From contig NZ_JAGGPA010000007.1 of NCBI RefSeq assembly GCF_018614035.1, positions 1-64,000 on the forward strand: a stretch of DNA of 64,000 nt, written 5' to 3'. The translations under genes and the position numbers were made by a program. Source of the stretch: Streptomyces sp. ISL-96. GTDB lineage: Bacteria > Actinomycetota > Actinomycetes > Streptomycetales > Streptomycetaceae. This document shows, piece by piece, positions 43,056 through 51,210 of the stretch; positions within the stretch are counted from its first letter, which is position 1; every line of letters starts with the position of its first letter. Below the pieces are notes generated by a model. It saw only the letters and a list, made by a program, of their open reading frames with translations, was not told the origin of the DNA and ran no database searches.

Positions 43056-43382
43056 ATGTACCGGCAAGGGGACGTACTGATCGTGCCGTTGGCCGAGTCG
43101 GCGGTGCCGGCACATCTGGCGGACGCGTCCGGCGAACGACGCGACGCGCGGGGCCGGCTGGTGCTGGCGCTGGGCGAAGTCACGGGGCACGCGCACGCGG
43201 TGCAGGGGCCCGGAAGACTGCTGCGGGAGGCAGGTCCGCTCGATCCGATGCTGCTCCATCTGCCCGACGGCGGACGGGTCGTGCACGAGGAGCACGCGGC
43301 GATACCCCTGCCCAAGGGCTGGTACCGGGTGGTGCGCCAGCGCGAGTACGTACCGGGGTCGGTCCGTATCGTCGCGGACTGA
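43056..43382 (+). CDS. Uncharacterised 'YRQGDVLI' family protein
   Basis: A 108-aa soluble protein beginning MYRQGDVLIVPL and carrying RLVLALGEVTGHAHAV, VVHEEHAAIPLPKGWYRVV and RQREYVPG. I recognise this as a widespread small family of unknown function found in chromosomes and phages. Its conserved His residues (GHAHA, HEEH) could form a metal site in a cupin-like fold (inference). The ATG sits 9 nt after GGGAGGGGAGA. It opens the rightward pair facing the STM4015 operon. Confidence 0.75.
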   Translation: MYRQGDVLIVPLAESAVPAHLADASGERRDARGRLVLALGEVTGHAHAVQGPGRLLREAGPLDPMLLHLPDGGRVVHEEHAAIPLPKGWYRVVRQREYVPGSVRIVAD

Positions 43383-43453
43383 GCGGGGCCCGGCAACCAG
43401 GGACAACGGGAAATCAAGGGCCAGGGATCAGGAACCAGGGGACAGGGAATTCG

Positions 43454-44455
43454 ATGCAGCATGTGAACACTTGGCGGGCCGTCGCGGCGGCGACGGGCGC
43501 GGCGGACCGCTCGGCTGCCGAGGAGGGCGTACGGCTCGCCTACCGCACGGCGGGTCTCGCGGAGCCGGAGCGGATCGTCTGGGCCGCTTCTCCCAAGGCG
43601 GCGGTCGAGACCGTCGAACGGCTCACCGGTGCGGGAAGATCGGTGCGCGACGAGGTGCGCACCGGGCCGTGGGCGGAGGAACGGCGCCGCTTGCATGACG
43701 AGTTGGGCCCCGAGGGCTGGGCCGATCTCTGGTCCGCCACCGGCGCCCAGCTGTGGGACACCACCCGAGAACTGGCCGAGCGGATACGGGCGGGAGTCGT
43801 CGCCGAGCTCATGGAGCACCCGGAGGACGAGTCCGATGTGCGGCTGGTCATGCTCGACGCCGTGCTCGGTCAGCACGACGCCGCCTGGCTCGCGGCGTTC
43901 GACGGCCGGGGCGAGCGGCTCGCCGGACTGGCGCAGGTGGCCAGGCACGCCGGCTGGTGGTGGCCGTACGAGAACACCGTGGTGATCAGCGAACGGCCGG
44001 TGGAGCTCCACCGGGACGAGGCGGGACGGCTCGACCGGGGCGACGGCCCCGCCCTGGCCTTCCCCGACGGCTTCGCGCTGTACGCCTGGCGCGGCATGCC
44101 CGTACCCGCGGCGTTCCTCGACGAGCTCACGTCGCTGACACCCGAGCGCATCCGGGCGGAGGAGAACGCAGAGCTGCGCCGCGTGATGCTGGAGCACTAC
44201 GGCTACGACCGCTATCTCAGCGAGTCGGACGCGCAGCCGGTGCACCGCGACGAGACCGGCATTCTCTGGCGCATCGCGCTGCAGGGCGACGAGGACGTGG
44301 TGATGGTCGAGGTGGTCAACTCCACCCCCGAGCCGGACGGCATACACCGGACGTACTGGCTGCGCGTGCCGCCCAGGACGAGGACCGCGAAGGAGGGAGT
44401 GGCCTGGACGTTCGGGCTCGGCCAGGAGGCGTACGAACCGGTGAAGCAGACCTGA
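43454..44455 (+). CDS. DUF6745-like uncharacterised protein
   Basis: A 333-aa protein resembling the DUF6745 group. The core has WWWPYENTVVISERPVELH, a DGPALAFPDGFALYAWRG segment and a C-terminal HRTYWLRVPP. No catalytic signature, signal peptide or membrane helix is recognised. In actinomycetes such proteins are often near LRR-type and STM4015-like genes (from memory, not checked). The 71-bp gap before it contains degenerate 'ccaggg' repeats. It lies downstream of the YRQGDVLI gene, probably in one transcript. Confidence 0.65.
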   Translation: MQHVNTWRAVAAATGAADRSAAEEGVRLAYRTAGLAEPERIVWAASPKAAVETVERLTGAGRSVRDEVRTGPWAEERRRLHDELGPEGWADLWSATGAQLWDTTRELAERIRAGVVAELMEHPEDESDVRLVMLDAVLGQHDAAWLAAFDGRGERLAGLAQVARHAGWWWPYENTVVISERPVELHRDEAGRLDRGDGPALAFPDGFALYAWRGMPVPAAFLDELTSLTPERIRAEENAELRRVMLEHYGYDRYLSESDAQPVHRDETGILWRIALQGDEDVVMVEVVNSTPEPDGIHRTYWLRVPPRTRTAKEGVAWTFGLGQEAYEPVKQT

Positions 44456-44473
44456 GGAGGCCCACGCCCCGCT

Positions 44474-45412
44474 CTAGGAGGAGAGGAGGTCCCCCGGTCC
44501 GATCGGGTCCGTGTTGCCCTCCGTCGTGCAGGCGTGCGCGCCCGCCAGGGCGCCCAGGCGGGCGCACTCCTCCAGACCCCGGCCGGCGAGGCGCCCGTAC
44601 AGGAACCCGCTGACGTACGCGTCCCCGGCGCCGTTGGAGTCCACCACCGGGCCCTTCGGCACGGTCGCGGGGATCGGGCGCGGGGTGCGGCTGCCGTCCC
44701 GCGTCAGCAGGTACGAGCCGCCCGCGCCCGCCGTGGCCACCACGGCCTCGGCGCGGCCCTCGCGCAGGATGTCGCGCATCACGGCGGCGATCCGCTCGCC
44801 GGCTCCCGCCGCGCTGAGGAAGACCAGGTCGGAGCGGAGCGCGAATTCCCGGTGGTGGTCGGCGAGTCCGTCCCAGTCGTGCAGATCGGTCGAGACCGGG
44901 ACGCCGAGCTCCTCGATGTCGTCGAGCAGGTGCCGGGCGAAGTCCATGATGGACAGGTGTACGTGCCCGGCCCGCCGCAGGTGGGGAAGGTAGAAGTCGC
45001 GGGGCATGCGCAGATCGCCGGGGTCGCGGGCATCGTAGAAGGACATCCGGCGGCCCGTCGCACTGTCCACGAGGTTCACCGCGCGGCGGGTGCCCGCCGG
45101 TGAGATCAGCGGCTCGAAGTCGACACCGCCCTTGGCGAGCCGCTCCCTGACCTGACCGCCGATCCAGTCGTCGCCGATGAAGTCGAGGAATTTCACGTCG
45201 AGCCCAAGAGCCCGGCAGCCCAGCGCGACATTGCCTCCCGTATGCCCCGGCCACTCCCGGATCGGTGGCACGCCGAACGAGTCGGCGACCGGTACCGGCA
45301 GCGAATCGACACGGACGACCGTGTCCACCCCGCTGCCGCCGACGACCAGGACGTCGTACACCGCCTGCTCAGAATGCTGGTCAGACCGCTCTTCAGACTG
45401 CTGTTCAGACAC
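44474..45412 (-). CDS. PfkB-family carbohydrate kinase
   Basis: A 312-aa ribokinase-fold kinase with GGSGVDTVVRVDSLP at the start, the substrate motif WPGHTGGNVALGCRALG, and the anion-hole/catalytic-base motif VDSNGAGDAYVSGF (Asn where most have Thr/Val). It phosphorylates a sugar or nucleoside. Specificity cannot be read. The first ~17 residues are Glu/Gln/Ser-rich and probably disordered. It converges with the DUF6745-like gene and is divergent from the SIMPL gene. Confidence 0.88.
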   Translation of the reverse strand: MSEQQSEERSDQHSEQAVYDVLVVGGSGVDTVVRVDSLPVPVADSFGVPPIREWPGHTGGNVALGCRALGLDVKFLDFIGDDWIGGQVRERLAKGGVDFEPLISPAGTRRAVNLVDSATGRRMSFYDARDPGDLRMPRDFYLPHLRRAGHVHLSIMDFARHLLDDIEELGVPVSTDLHDWDGLADHHREFALRSDLVFLSAAGAGERIAAVMRDILREGRAEAVVATAGAGGSYLLTRDGSRTPRPIPATVPKGPVVDSNGAGDAYVSGFLYGRLAGRGLEECARLGALAGAHACTTEGNTDPIGPGDLLSS

Positions 45413-45543
45413 CGCAACCCCTTCCGGCTTCCCGCTGAGGCACAGTATGTCTGGTACGGAGAGGTGACAGGGCTGGAGTGGCGCGACCGGTCCGGCGGCG
45501 GGTGGTGCTGGGATGGCCTTTCTACCTCCGGAAGGACCACTTC

Positions 45544-46287
45544 ATGTCCGTGACTACGGCCCTCACCGCCGCCGCGCTCACCGGTGGACTGCTGATCGGC
45601 GCCGCCGCACCCGCCTTCGGGGCGGCACCTGCGCGTGAAGCCGCCCCGGCCTCCGCCGCCGTTGCCGACGCCACTACCGTCTCCGTGAGCGGCGAAGGCA
45701 GAGCGTCGGCCGCCCCCGACATGGCGGTTCTCACCGCCGCGGTCGAGGCCACGGAACCCACCGCGAAGCGGGCGCTGGCCGCCCAGTCCGCGGCCGCCGA
45801 CGCGCTGCTCGCCGCCGCACGCAAGCAGGGCATCGCCGACCGCGACGTACGGACCGAGGGTCTCTCGCTGAACGCGGTCTACCAGCAGACCGACCGCGCC
45901 TCGAAGCTGACCGGTTATCAGGCGGGCCAGTCGTTCTCCGTCAAGATCCGTGACATCGCCAGGACCGGCGCGGTCGTCGAAGCCGTGACGCACGCGGCGG
46001 GCGACGTGGTCCGGGTCAACGGCGTCACTTTCGACGTGGCCGACCCGTCCGCCCTGCGCGCCAGGGCCCGCGACGCCGCCCACGCCGACGCGCGCGCGAA
46101 GGCCGAGCAGTACGCGCGGCTCAGCGGCCGCCGGCTCGGGCGGCTCGTGTCGCTCGCCGAGACGGGAAGCGGCGCGCACCGCCCGCTGAACGTGCCCGGC
46201 GCGGCGTTCGACGAGGGAAAGGTGCAGGTGGCGCCCGGCGAGGTCCGGGACGAGGTCACCGTCACCGCGGTATACGAACTGGACTGA
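45544..46287 (+). CDS. Secreted SIMPL-domain protein
   Basis: A 247-aa protein with a signal peptide (residues 1-~28; hydrophobic core, APAFGAAPA). A SIMPL/DUF541 domain follows: TVSVSGEGRASAAPDMAVL at its start, GYQAGQSFSVKIRD in the middle. It is related to periplasmic stress proteins such as E. coli YggE. The start ATG 45544 follows GGAAGGA. The role outside the cell is unknown; oxidative-stress protection is reported for YggE. Confidence 0.88.
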   Translation: MSVTTALTAAALTGGLLIGAAAPAFGAAPAREAAPASAAVADATTVSVSGEGRASAAPDMAVLTAAVEATEPTAKRALAAQSAAADALLAAARKQGIADRDVRTEGLSLNAVYQQTDRASKLTGYQAGQSFSVKIRDIARTGAVVEAVTHAAGDVVRVNGVTFDVADPSALRARARDAAHADARAKAEQYARLSGRRLGRLVSLAETGSGAHRPLNVPGAAFDEGKVQVAPGEVRDEVTVTAVYELD

Positions 46288-46310
46288 TCCGGCGTGACAG
46301 GACCGGGACT

Positions 46311-46931
46311 TCAGCGCCCCGCGGCCGCCAGCACCGCGCGCTCGATGCCCAGTTCGCGGGCGAGCGCGTCATCGGTCCACTCCAGCATGGCGCTACGGGA
46401 CAAGGACCCGGCGTACGAGGTCATCTGGACGGCGAGTCCGTCCAGCAGGGCGGTCAGCCGCCAGGCCGCGGACACGGGGTCCTCGCACCGGAACTCACCG
46501 GCCTCCGCCCCCTCCGCGATGACCTCGGCCAGCGCCGCCTTCCACCGCTGATCCAGATCACGGGCCACCTCGCGCAGGGCCGGCTCACGCAGCGAGGCCG
46601 CCCAGCCCTCGATCCACAGCTTCCACCCCTTGGCCTGCCCGGTCGGCGCGTACCAGCGGACCGCGGCGCGCAGCCTGCGGACGGCGCTGGTACGACGGCC
46701 GAGCAGCTTGCGCAGCTGCGCGAGATCACCCTCGGCGGCGTACGTGAAGGCGGCCGCGACCAGCTTCTCCTTGGTCGAGAAGTGGTAGAGGACCAGCGCG
46801 TTGCTCACGGAGAGGGCAGAGGCGACATCGGCGATACGTACGGCGCTCACGCCCCTCGCCTCGATCTGCTCGACTGCGGCGCGCAGCATTTCCTCGCGCC
46901 GTTCCTCCACGCTCAACCGCACTCTCGCCAC
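46311..46931 (-). CDS. TetR-family transcriptional regulator
   Basis: A 206-aa repressor with an N-terminal helix-turn-helix (VRIADVASALSVSNALVLYHFSTKEKLV, residues ~28-55; key residues are the YHFSTKEKL recognition end) and a ligand-binding C-terminal half with LWIEGWAASLREPALREV. It is divergent from the APC permease gene. A perfect palindromic site lies between them at 47028-47049, so it probably represses the permease in the absence of an amine or amino-acid ligand (inference). Confidence 0.9.
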   Translation of the reverse strand: MARVRLSVEERREEMLRAAVEQIEARGVSAVRIADVASALSVSNALVLYHFSTKEKLVAAAFTYAAEGDLAQLRKLLGRRTSAVRRLRAAVRWYAPTGQAKGWKLWIEGWAASLREPALREVARDLDQRWKAALAEVIAEGAEAGEFRCEDPVSAAWRLTALLDGLAVQMTSYAGSLSRSAMLEWTDDALARELGIERAVLAAAGR

Positions 46932-46999
46932 GCGGTAACCCTACACACGGGTCACTTGACCAGGCCGGTCTCACGGATGCCGACGAACCCTTGACAGCG

Positions 47000-47021
47000 G
47001 ACTGTGGCGCGGGCCACAGTC
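47000..47021. promoter_or_regulatory. Inverted repeat in the TetR-permease intergenic region
   Basis: Perfect 9-bp arms gactgtggc / gccacagtc around a 4-nt centre, just downstream of a consensus-like TTGACA at 46991-46996. It may be a second operator or overlap the core promoter of the permease gene. Confidence 0.5.
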
Positions 47022-47027
47022 GCCTCT

Positions 47028-47049
47028 ACTGACTGGCCATTCAGTCAGT
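47028..47049. promoter_or_regulatory. Probable TetR operator
   Basis: Perfect palindrome actgactg-gccatt-cagtcagt (8-bp arms, 6-bp spacer), 64 bp before the chosen permease start. Size and symmetry fit a TetR dimer site. Confidence 0.7.
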
Positions 47050-47112
47050 GTGAAGCATGAAGAAGTGCCGCGCCTGTACGCAGTCCCCCGTACCGCCGTA
47101 GGAGTCAGCCCC

Positions 47113-48678
47113 GTGACCCAAGCGCCTCCCTCCCGGACGCAAGCAACAGCAAGAGCAGCAGCCGACGGAGCACCCGACCTCTCCGAGGGCTGGGGCGAAC
47201 AGCGCGGCAGGCTGCGCAAGGACTTGCGCAGCCTCGATGTCCTCTTCTTCCTCATATGTACGCTGGTCGGCCTCGACACCATCGGTTCGGTGGCGGCGCA
47301 GGGCCCCCAGGGCCTGACCTGGATGGCGATCCTCGCCGTCGCCTTCTTCCTCCCGTACGGCCTGCTCGTCGCCGAGCTCGGATCCGCATTCCCCGTGCAG
47401 GGCGGCCCGTACGTCTGGACGCGGCTCGCCTTCGGGCGGCTCACCGCCGGCGTCAACCAGATCCTCTACTGGATCTCCAACCCGGTCTGGGTGGGCGGCA
47501 GCCTGTGCATCATCGCCCTCACCACCTGGGAGGAGTTCTTCACGCCGCTGCCCGGACTCTGGAAGTACGCCGCCGGACTGGTCTTCATCTGGGGCGGGGC
47601 GCTCGCCGTCGTACAGTCCGTGCGCATCGGCAAGTGGGTGCCGATCGCCGGCGCGATCGCCCGGATCGTACTGCTCGGCTTCTTCCTGGTCTCCGTCGTC
47701 GTCTTCGCCGCCAAGAACGGCGTACACACTTTGCCGGCCGGTGAGTTCGCCCCCACCTACGTCGGCTTCGTCGCCCTCGTCCCCGTCCTGATCTTCAACT
47801 TCGTCGGCTTCGAACTCCCCAGCTCCGCCGCCGAGGAGATGAAGAACCCGCGCCGCGACATCCCCCTGTCCATCCTCCGCTCCGGTCTCGCCTCCCTCGT
47901 CCTGTACGGCGGCCCGATCCTCGGCATCCTCTTCGTACTCCCCAGCGAGGACATCGGCAGCCTCGGCGGATTCATCGACGCCTGCAAGGCCGTCTTCACC
48001 GTCTACGGAGGCTCGATCGCCGCCGACGGTACGGTCACCCTCACCGGCGCGGGCTCCGTCTTCGGCGGAATCGCCGCGGCCGGCCTCATCATCGGGCTGC
48101 TGACCAGCGGCGTCACCTGGGCCATGGGCGCCCACCGGGCGCAGGCCGTCGCCTGCGCCGACGGAGCGGGCCCGGCCTGGCTCGGCGCGATCTCCGAGAA
48201 GCACGGCACGCCGGTACGGGTCAACCTGCTCTCCGCCGTCCTGGCGTCCCTCCTCTTCGTCGTCGCGCTCAATCTGTCCGGCGGCGACGGCGAGAAGTAC
48301 TTCGCGGCCGGTCTCGGCCTGACGATCAGCACCACCTTCATCTCGTACGTCATCACCTTCCCCAGCCTGGTCGTGCTGCGCCGCAAGTACCCGGACGTCA
48401 CGCGCCCGTACGCCGTCCCGGGCGGCCGCGCCGGAGCGTGGCTCGTGACCTCGCTCGCGACCGGGCTCGTCGCCTTCACCGTGGTCGTACTGATCTGGCC
48501 GGGCTTCGGCGTCGGCTGGTTCGGCACCGAGGGGACGGCCGCCGACTCGCTGCCCGAGGCCTTCGCGGGCGAACGGCTCCAGTACACGCTCAGCCAGGTC
48601 GTACCGCTGCTTCTGTTCGTGGGTATCGGGCTGGTCTTCTACGCGCTGGGGGCGAAGACCCGCCGCGCGAAGGGATGA
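47113..48678 (+). CDS. APC-family amino acid/polyamine permease
   Basis: A 521-aa transporter with 12 predicted helices. The first conserved block is LFFLICTLVGLDTIGSVAAQ, followed by LLVAELGSAFPVQGGPYVW; further on are VGFELPSSAAEEMKNPRRDI (TM6-7 loop signature of the superfamily) and RRKYPDVTRPYAVPGG. It probably imports an amino acid or polyamine. GTG 47113 is chosen for its GTAGGAGTC ribosome-binding site; GTG 47050, right after the operator, is a possible longer start. Confidence 0.9.
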   Translation: MTQAPPSRTQATARAAADGAPDLSEGWGEQRGRLRKDLRSLDVLFFLICTLVGLDTIGSVAAQGPQGLTWMAILAVAFFLPYGLLVAELGSAFPVQGGPYVWTRLAFGRLTAGVNQILYWISNPVWVGGSLCIIALTTWEEFFTPLPGLWKYAAGLVFIWGGALAVVQSVRIGKWVPIAGAIARIVLLGFFLVSVVVFAAKNGVHTLPAGEFAPTYVGFVALVPVLIFNFVGFELPSSAAEEMKNPRRDIPLSILRSGLASLVLYGGPILGILFVLPSEDIGSLGGFIDACKAVFTVYGGSIAADGTVTLTGAGSVFGGIAAAGLIIGLLTSGVTWAMGAHRAQAVACADGAGPAWLGAISEKHGTPVRVNLLSAVLASLLFVVALNLSGGDGEKYFAAGLGLTISTTFISYVITFPSLVVLRRKYPDVTRPYAVPGGRAGAWLVTSLATGLVAFTVVVLIWPGFGVGWFGTEGTAADSLPEAFAGERLQYTLSQVVPLLLFVGIGLVFYALGAKTRRAKG

Positions 48679-48702
48679 GGATTACGGGATAGCGTGCGGC
48701 CC

Positions 48703-49278
48703 ATGGGCGATGCGTACGTATGGGTGGCCGACCTGGACGCCCGGCCGGAGGAAGCCGCGGTGCTCGCCGGCCGGGTCATGGACTGGCTGGAGCACCAGGG
48801 CATCGTCCACGGCGAGCTGACGAACTGCCTGCTCGGCGACGAGCTCGGCAGGCCGCCGGGACCGCACGCCGCGCGCGCCGTCACCGAGAACGAAGTGACG
48901 GTGGGCGGGGCGTGCGGCGTCGGCATGGAGATCGAGCGGCGCGTGTACGTGTGCGCGGACCTCTGGACGGCCACGTGCCCGCACTGCGGCGCCACGACCG
49001 AGCCCGCCGACAGCGGCCCCGACATGTGGACGCGCGCCTGGGCCCCGCTGCTCGACGACCTGTACGCCTGGTTCGGCGGCACGGGCCCGGGCAGCGGGAC
49101 TTGCGTGCGGTGCGGGGAGCGGTCCGGCTTCCTCGCGTGGAAGATCGACCCGCCGGTCGCGGTGGCTCACCTGGGAATGGTCCTGTGGAACTGGCCGCCG
49201 CTGTCCGAGCCGTTCCTCGCGGAGCTCGCCGCTGTTCTGGGCGGCCATCGGCTGGTGACCGCGAGGACCACGGTGTAA
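48703..49278 (+). CDS. Uncharacterised protein with two CxxC pairs
   Basis: A 191-aa soluble protein I do not recognise. Its middle holds ATCPHCGATTEP and CVRCGERSGFLAW, two CxxC pairs ~45 residues apart that could bind one zinc ion. A preceding segment, GLGVEMEIER-like (actual CGVGMEIERRVYV), contains another Cys. The C-terminus resembles the PPLSEPFLAELAAVLGGHRL kind found in small actinomycete proteins of unknown role. The start is ATG 48703; GTG 48694 is in frame. It follows the permease gene by 24 bp and may share its transcript. Confidence 0.7.
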   Translation: MGDAYVWVADLDARPEEAAVLAGRVMDWLEHQGIVHGELTNCLLGDELGRPPGPHAARAVTENEVTVGGACGVGMEIERRVYVCADLWTATCPHCGATTEPADSGPDMWTRAWAPLLDDLYAWFGGTGPGSGTCVRCGERSGFLAWKIDPPVAVAHLGMVLWNWPPLSEPFLAELAAVLGGHRLVTARTTV

Positions 49279-49289
49279 CCGGGCAGGGA

Positions 49290-50012
49290 TCAGGTAGGCG
49301 GCGGGAAGTTCGCGGTGGCGAGTACGGAGCCGTCGGGGGCCAGCAGCCGCGCGCCGGTGACCGTCGCGGGGTCTACGGGGGCCGGGGCGCCCCAGTATCC
49401 GTAGCCGCCCTTGAGCGTGAACGAGCCGACGGGGACCGTGGTGCCGTCGGAGCGTTCGAGCCGGCAGTGGACGACTCTTCCGTCGTCGCCGTACCCACCG
49501 CCCTTGAGGTCGACGGACATGTACACCCAGCCCGGCGAACTGGGATAGAGGTATATCCGGCCCACCTCGTGGACGCCCGCGACGAGGGCCGCCTGGAGGA
49601 GAACCGGCTGCCCCTGGGCCTGCGACGAGGGAGCGGGACCGTCGTCGAAAGAGGTGCCGACGGCCCAGCCGCCGAAGCCGCACGCGAGCGCGAGCGCGGC
49701 CGCGGCCGCCGTGACCCGCAGACGCCGGCGCAGACGCCGGCGCAGACGCCGGCGGGGCGTGGCCGACCGGGCGAGGTTCATCCGGTTCGCGACGCTGGTT
49801 TCGAAGCCGACCGGCGGCTCAGTGCCCGGAACCAGACCGAGCAGGCCGTCTCCGACGAGAGTCAGCTGCTCGATGTCCTGCCGGCAGCCGGGACAGCCGT
49901 CCAGGTGCGCGACCGCCTGTGCCCGCTCCTGGGCGGGCAGGATGCCCAGCGCCAGCTCGGCGGCGAGGTCCCGCATCCGTTCGCAGGTCATGCCTCCTCC
50001 CGTGCTCATCAT
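49290..50012 (-). CDS. Anti-sigma factor with zinc-finger (ZAS-like) N-terminus
   Basis: A 240-aa membrane-bound anti-sigma factor. Its cytoplasmic N-terminus holds HLDGCPGCRQDIEQL (HxxxCxxC). A very basic juxtamembrane stretch (RRRLRRRLRRRLRV) precedes one transmembrane helix (AAAAALALACGFGGWAVG). The extracytoplasmic ~130 residues resemble the RskA-type sensor domain. It would hold the ECF sigma factor encoded just upstream. The ATG (complement of 50010-50012) overlaps that gene's stop (ATGA). Release is presumably by regulated proteolysis, as in the RskA family (inference). Confidence 0.88.
   Translation of the reverse strand: MMSTGGGMTCERMRDLAAELALGILPAQERAQAVAHLDGCPGCRQDIEQLTLVGDGLLGLVPGTEPPVGFETSVANRMNLARSATPRRRLRRRLRRRLRVTAAAAALALACGFGGWAVGTSFDDGPAPSSQAQGQPVLLQAALVAGVHEVGRIYLYPSSPGWVYMSVDLKGGGYGDDGRVVHCRLERSDGTTVPVGSFTLKGGYGYWGAPAPVDPATVTGARLLAPDGSVLATANFPPPT
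49717..49752. repeat. Three perfect 12-bp tandem repeats
   Basis: cgcagacgccgg repeated three times without mismatch inside the anti-sigma gene, encoding the RRLR-type basic run next to the membrane helix. Copy number is probably variable between strains. Confidence 0.9.
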
Positions 50013-50584
50013 CGGCTCACCTCGCTCCCGAGGGCTGTGCGCAGTTTGCGCATCGCCGTCCTGATCCGCGTCTTGGCGGTGCCCAGCGGAATCCGCTCGA
50101 ACTGGGCGATCTGCTGGGCGGTCATCCCGTAGATCCCGGCCATCACCAGGGCGCGGGCCTGTTCCCGGGGCAGGGCCGCCACCGCCGTCCGTATCCGGGC
50201 CGCCGTCTCGTCGGCGAGCGCCTGCCGCTCGGGTGTGTCGGTCATGATGTCGAGGAGCGGGTCCAGGTCTTCGGGTGCGACGGGAGTGGCCCTGCGCGCG
50301 CGGACCGCGTCGATCGCCAGGTTGTGCGCGATGGTCGTCAGCCACGTCTTCACCGACCCGCGGCGGGAGTCGTACACCTGGGCGTGCCGCCACGCTCGCT
50401 CGAACGTCTGCTGCGCGATGTCCTCGGCGAGCTGGGGATCGCCGACGACGGCGATGGCCACGCCGAAGACCGTGCGCTGGAAGCGGCGTACGAACGCGAC
50501 GGCGATTTCGGGGTCGCCCGTCGTCAGACCAGACAGCAGTGCCTCGTCCGGTGCGCGGCCGAGGGGGAGGCCCATTCTCCGCAT
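50009..50584 (-). CDS. ECF sigma factor (SigK-like)
   Basis: A 191-aa RNA polymerase sigma factor of the ECF group. Region 2 is near residues 30-95 (AEDIAQQTFERAWRH, WLTTIAHNLAIDAVR). Region 4 is near 130-185 (LVMAGIYGMTAQQIAQFERI followed by PLGTAKTRIRTAMRKLR). It is translationally coupled to its anti-sigma factor. Likely targets are this operon and possibly the divergent cupredoxin gene 147 bp away. The start is MRRMG (complement of 50582-50584); a second ATG lies three codons later. Confidence 0.9.
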   Translation of the reverse strand: MRRMGLPLGRAPDEALLSGLTTGDPEIAVAFVRRFQRTVFGVAIAVVGDPQLAEDIAQQTFERAWRHAQVYDSRRGSVKTWLTTIAHNLAIDAVRARRATPVAPEDLDPLLDIMTDTPERQALADETAARIRTAVAALPREQARALVMAGIYGMTAQQIAQFERIPLGTAKTRIRTAMRKLRTALGSEVSR

Positions 50585-50730
50585 ACCAGTGGATACGGTC
50601 GGCCTCCCCGAAGGGATTGCTCCGCCTCCACGGGAAGTCACACTCGTAATCCTCCCTCCAATCCATCGGCACGGTTGATCCGTATCCACTGCACGACGGA
50701 CACGACGGAACTCCTGCGGAGGGCTGAGCC

Positions 50731-51210
50731 ATGGCAAGGACACTCACTCGAAGCCGCCTGGGGCCGGGGCTCGCGGCCGCGGCGCTGGCGGGCGTGCTGG
50801 CGGGCTGCGGAGGCGGCAACGGTGAAGGCGGCGGAGGCGGCGACGCGACCACATCCGCACCCCCGGACAAGAGCACCCAACCGGGAGTGACACGGGTGAA
50901 CGCCGATATGACCGACTTCCGCATCGCCCTGTCGGAGAAGACGTTCAAGGCGGGCGACTACACCTTCGTCGCCAAGAACAACGGCAAGCACGACCACGCC
51001 CTGGAGATCGAAGGCCCCTCGGGGGAGCACCGCACCCAGACGCTCGCTCCCGGCGCCTCCGAGACGCTCAAGGTCACCCTGAAGCCCGGCACCCACGAGG
51101 TCTACTGCCCCGTCGGCGGACACGAGGACCTGGGCATGAAGATGGAGATCACCGTGGGCGGCGGCGATGCGCCGGTGAACGAGACCCCATCGAGGAACAA
51201 TGGCTACTGA
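50731..51210 (+). CDS. Cupredoxin-domain lipoprotein
   Basis: A 159-aa exported protein with a lipobox (LAGVLAGC, Cys26), then a low-complexity Gly/Asp/Thr spacer. A plastocyanin-like domain (about residues 55-145) carries the type-1 copper ligands KHDHALE (His), VYCPVGGHEDLGMKM (Cys, His, Met). It is therefore a likely extracellular electron carrier or copper-binding protein anchored in the membrane. It is divergent from the sigma/anti-sigma operon and overlaps the next gene by 11 bp. Confidence 0.9.
   Translation: MARTLTRSRLGPGLAAAALAGVLAGCGGGNGEGGGGGDATTSAPPDKSTQPGVTRVNADMTDFRIALSEKTFKAGDYTFVAKNNGKHDHALEIEGPSGEHRTQTLAPGASETLKVTLKPGTHEVYCPVGGHEDLGMKMEITVGGGDAPVNETPSRNNGY

Noticed and set aside
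43383..43453. Run of 'ccaggg' near-repeats before the DUF6745-like gene, considered as CRISPR or binding sites
   Set aside because: The units are short, irregular and unspaced, with no cas genes. Most likely low-complexity intergenic DNA.
43056..44455. Prophage or mobile-element fragment suggested by the YRQGDVLI protein, which is also found in phages
   Set aside because: No integrase, structural phage gene, att-like repeat or composition change surrounds it.
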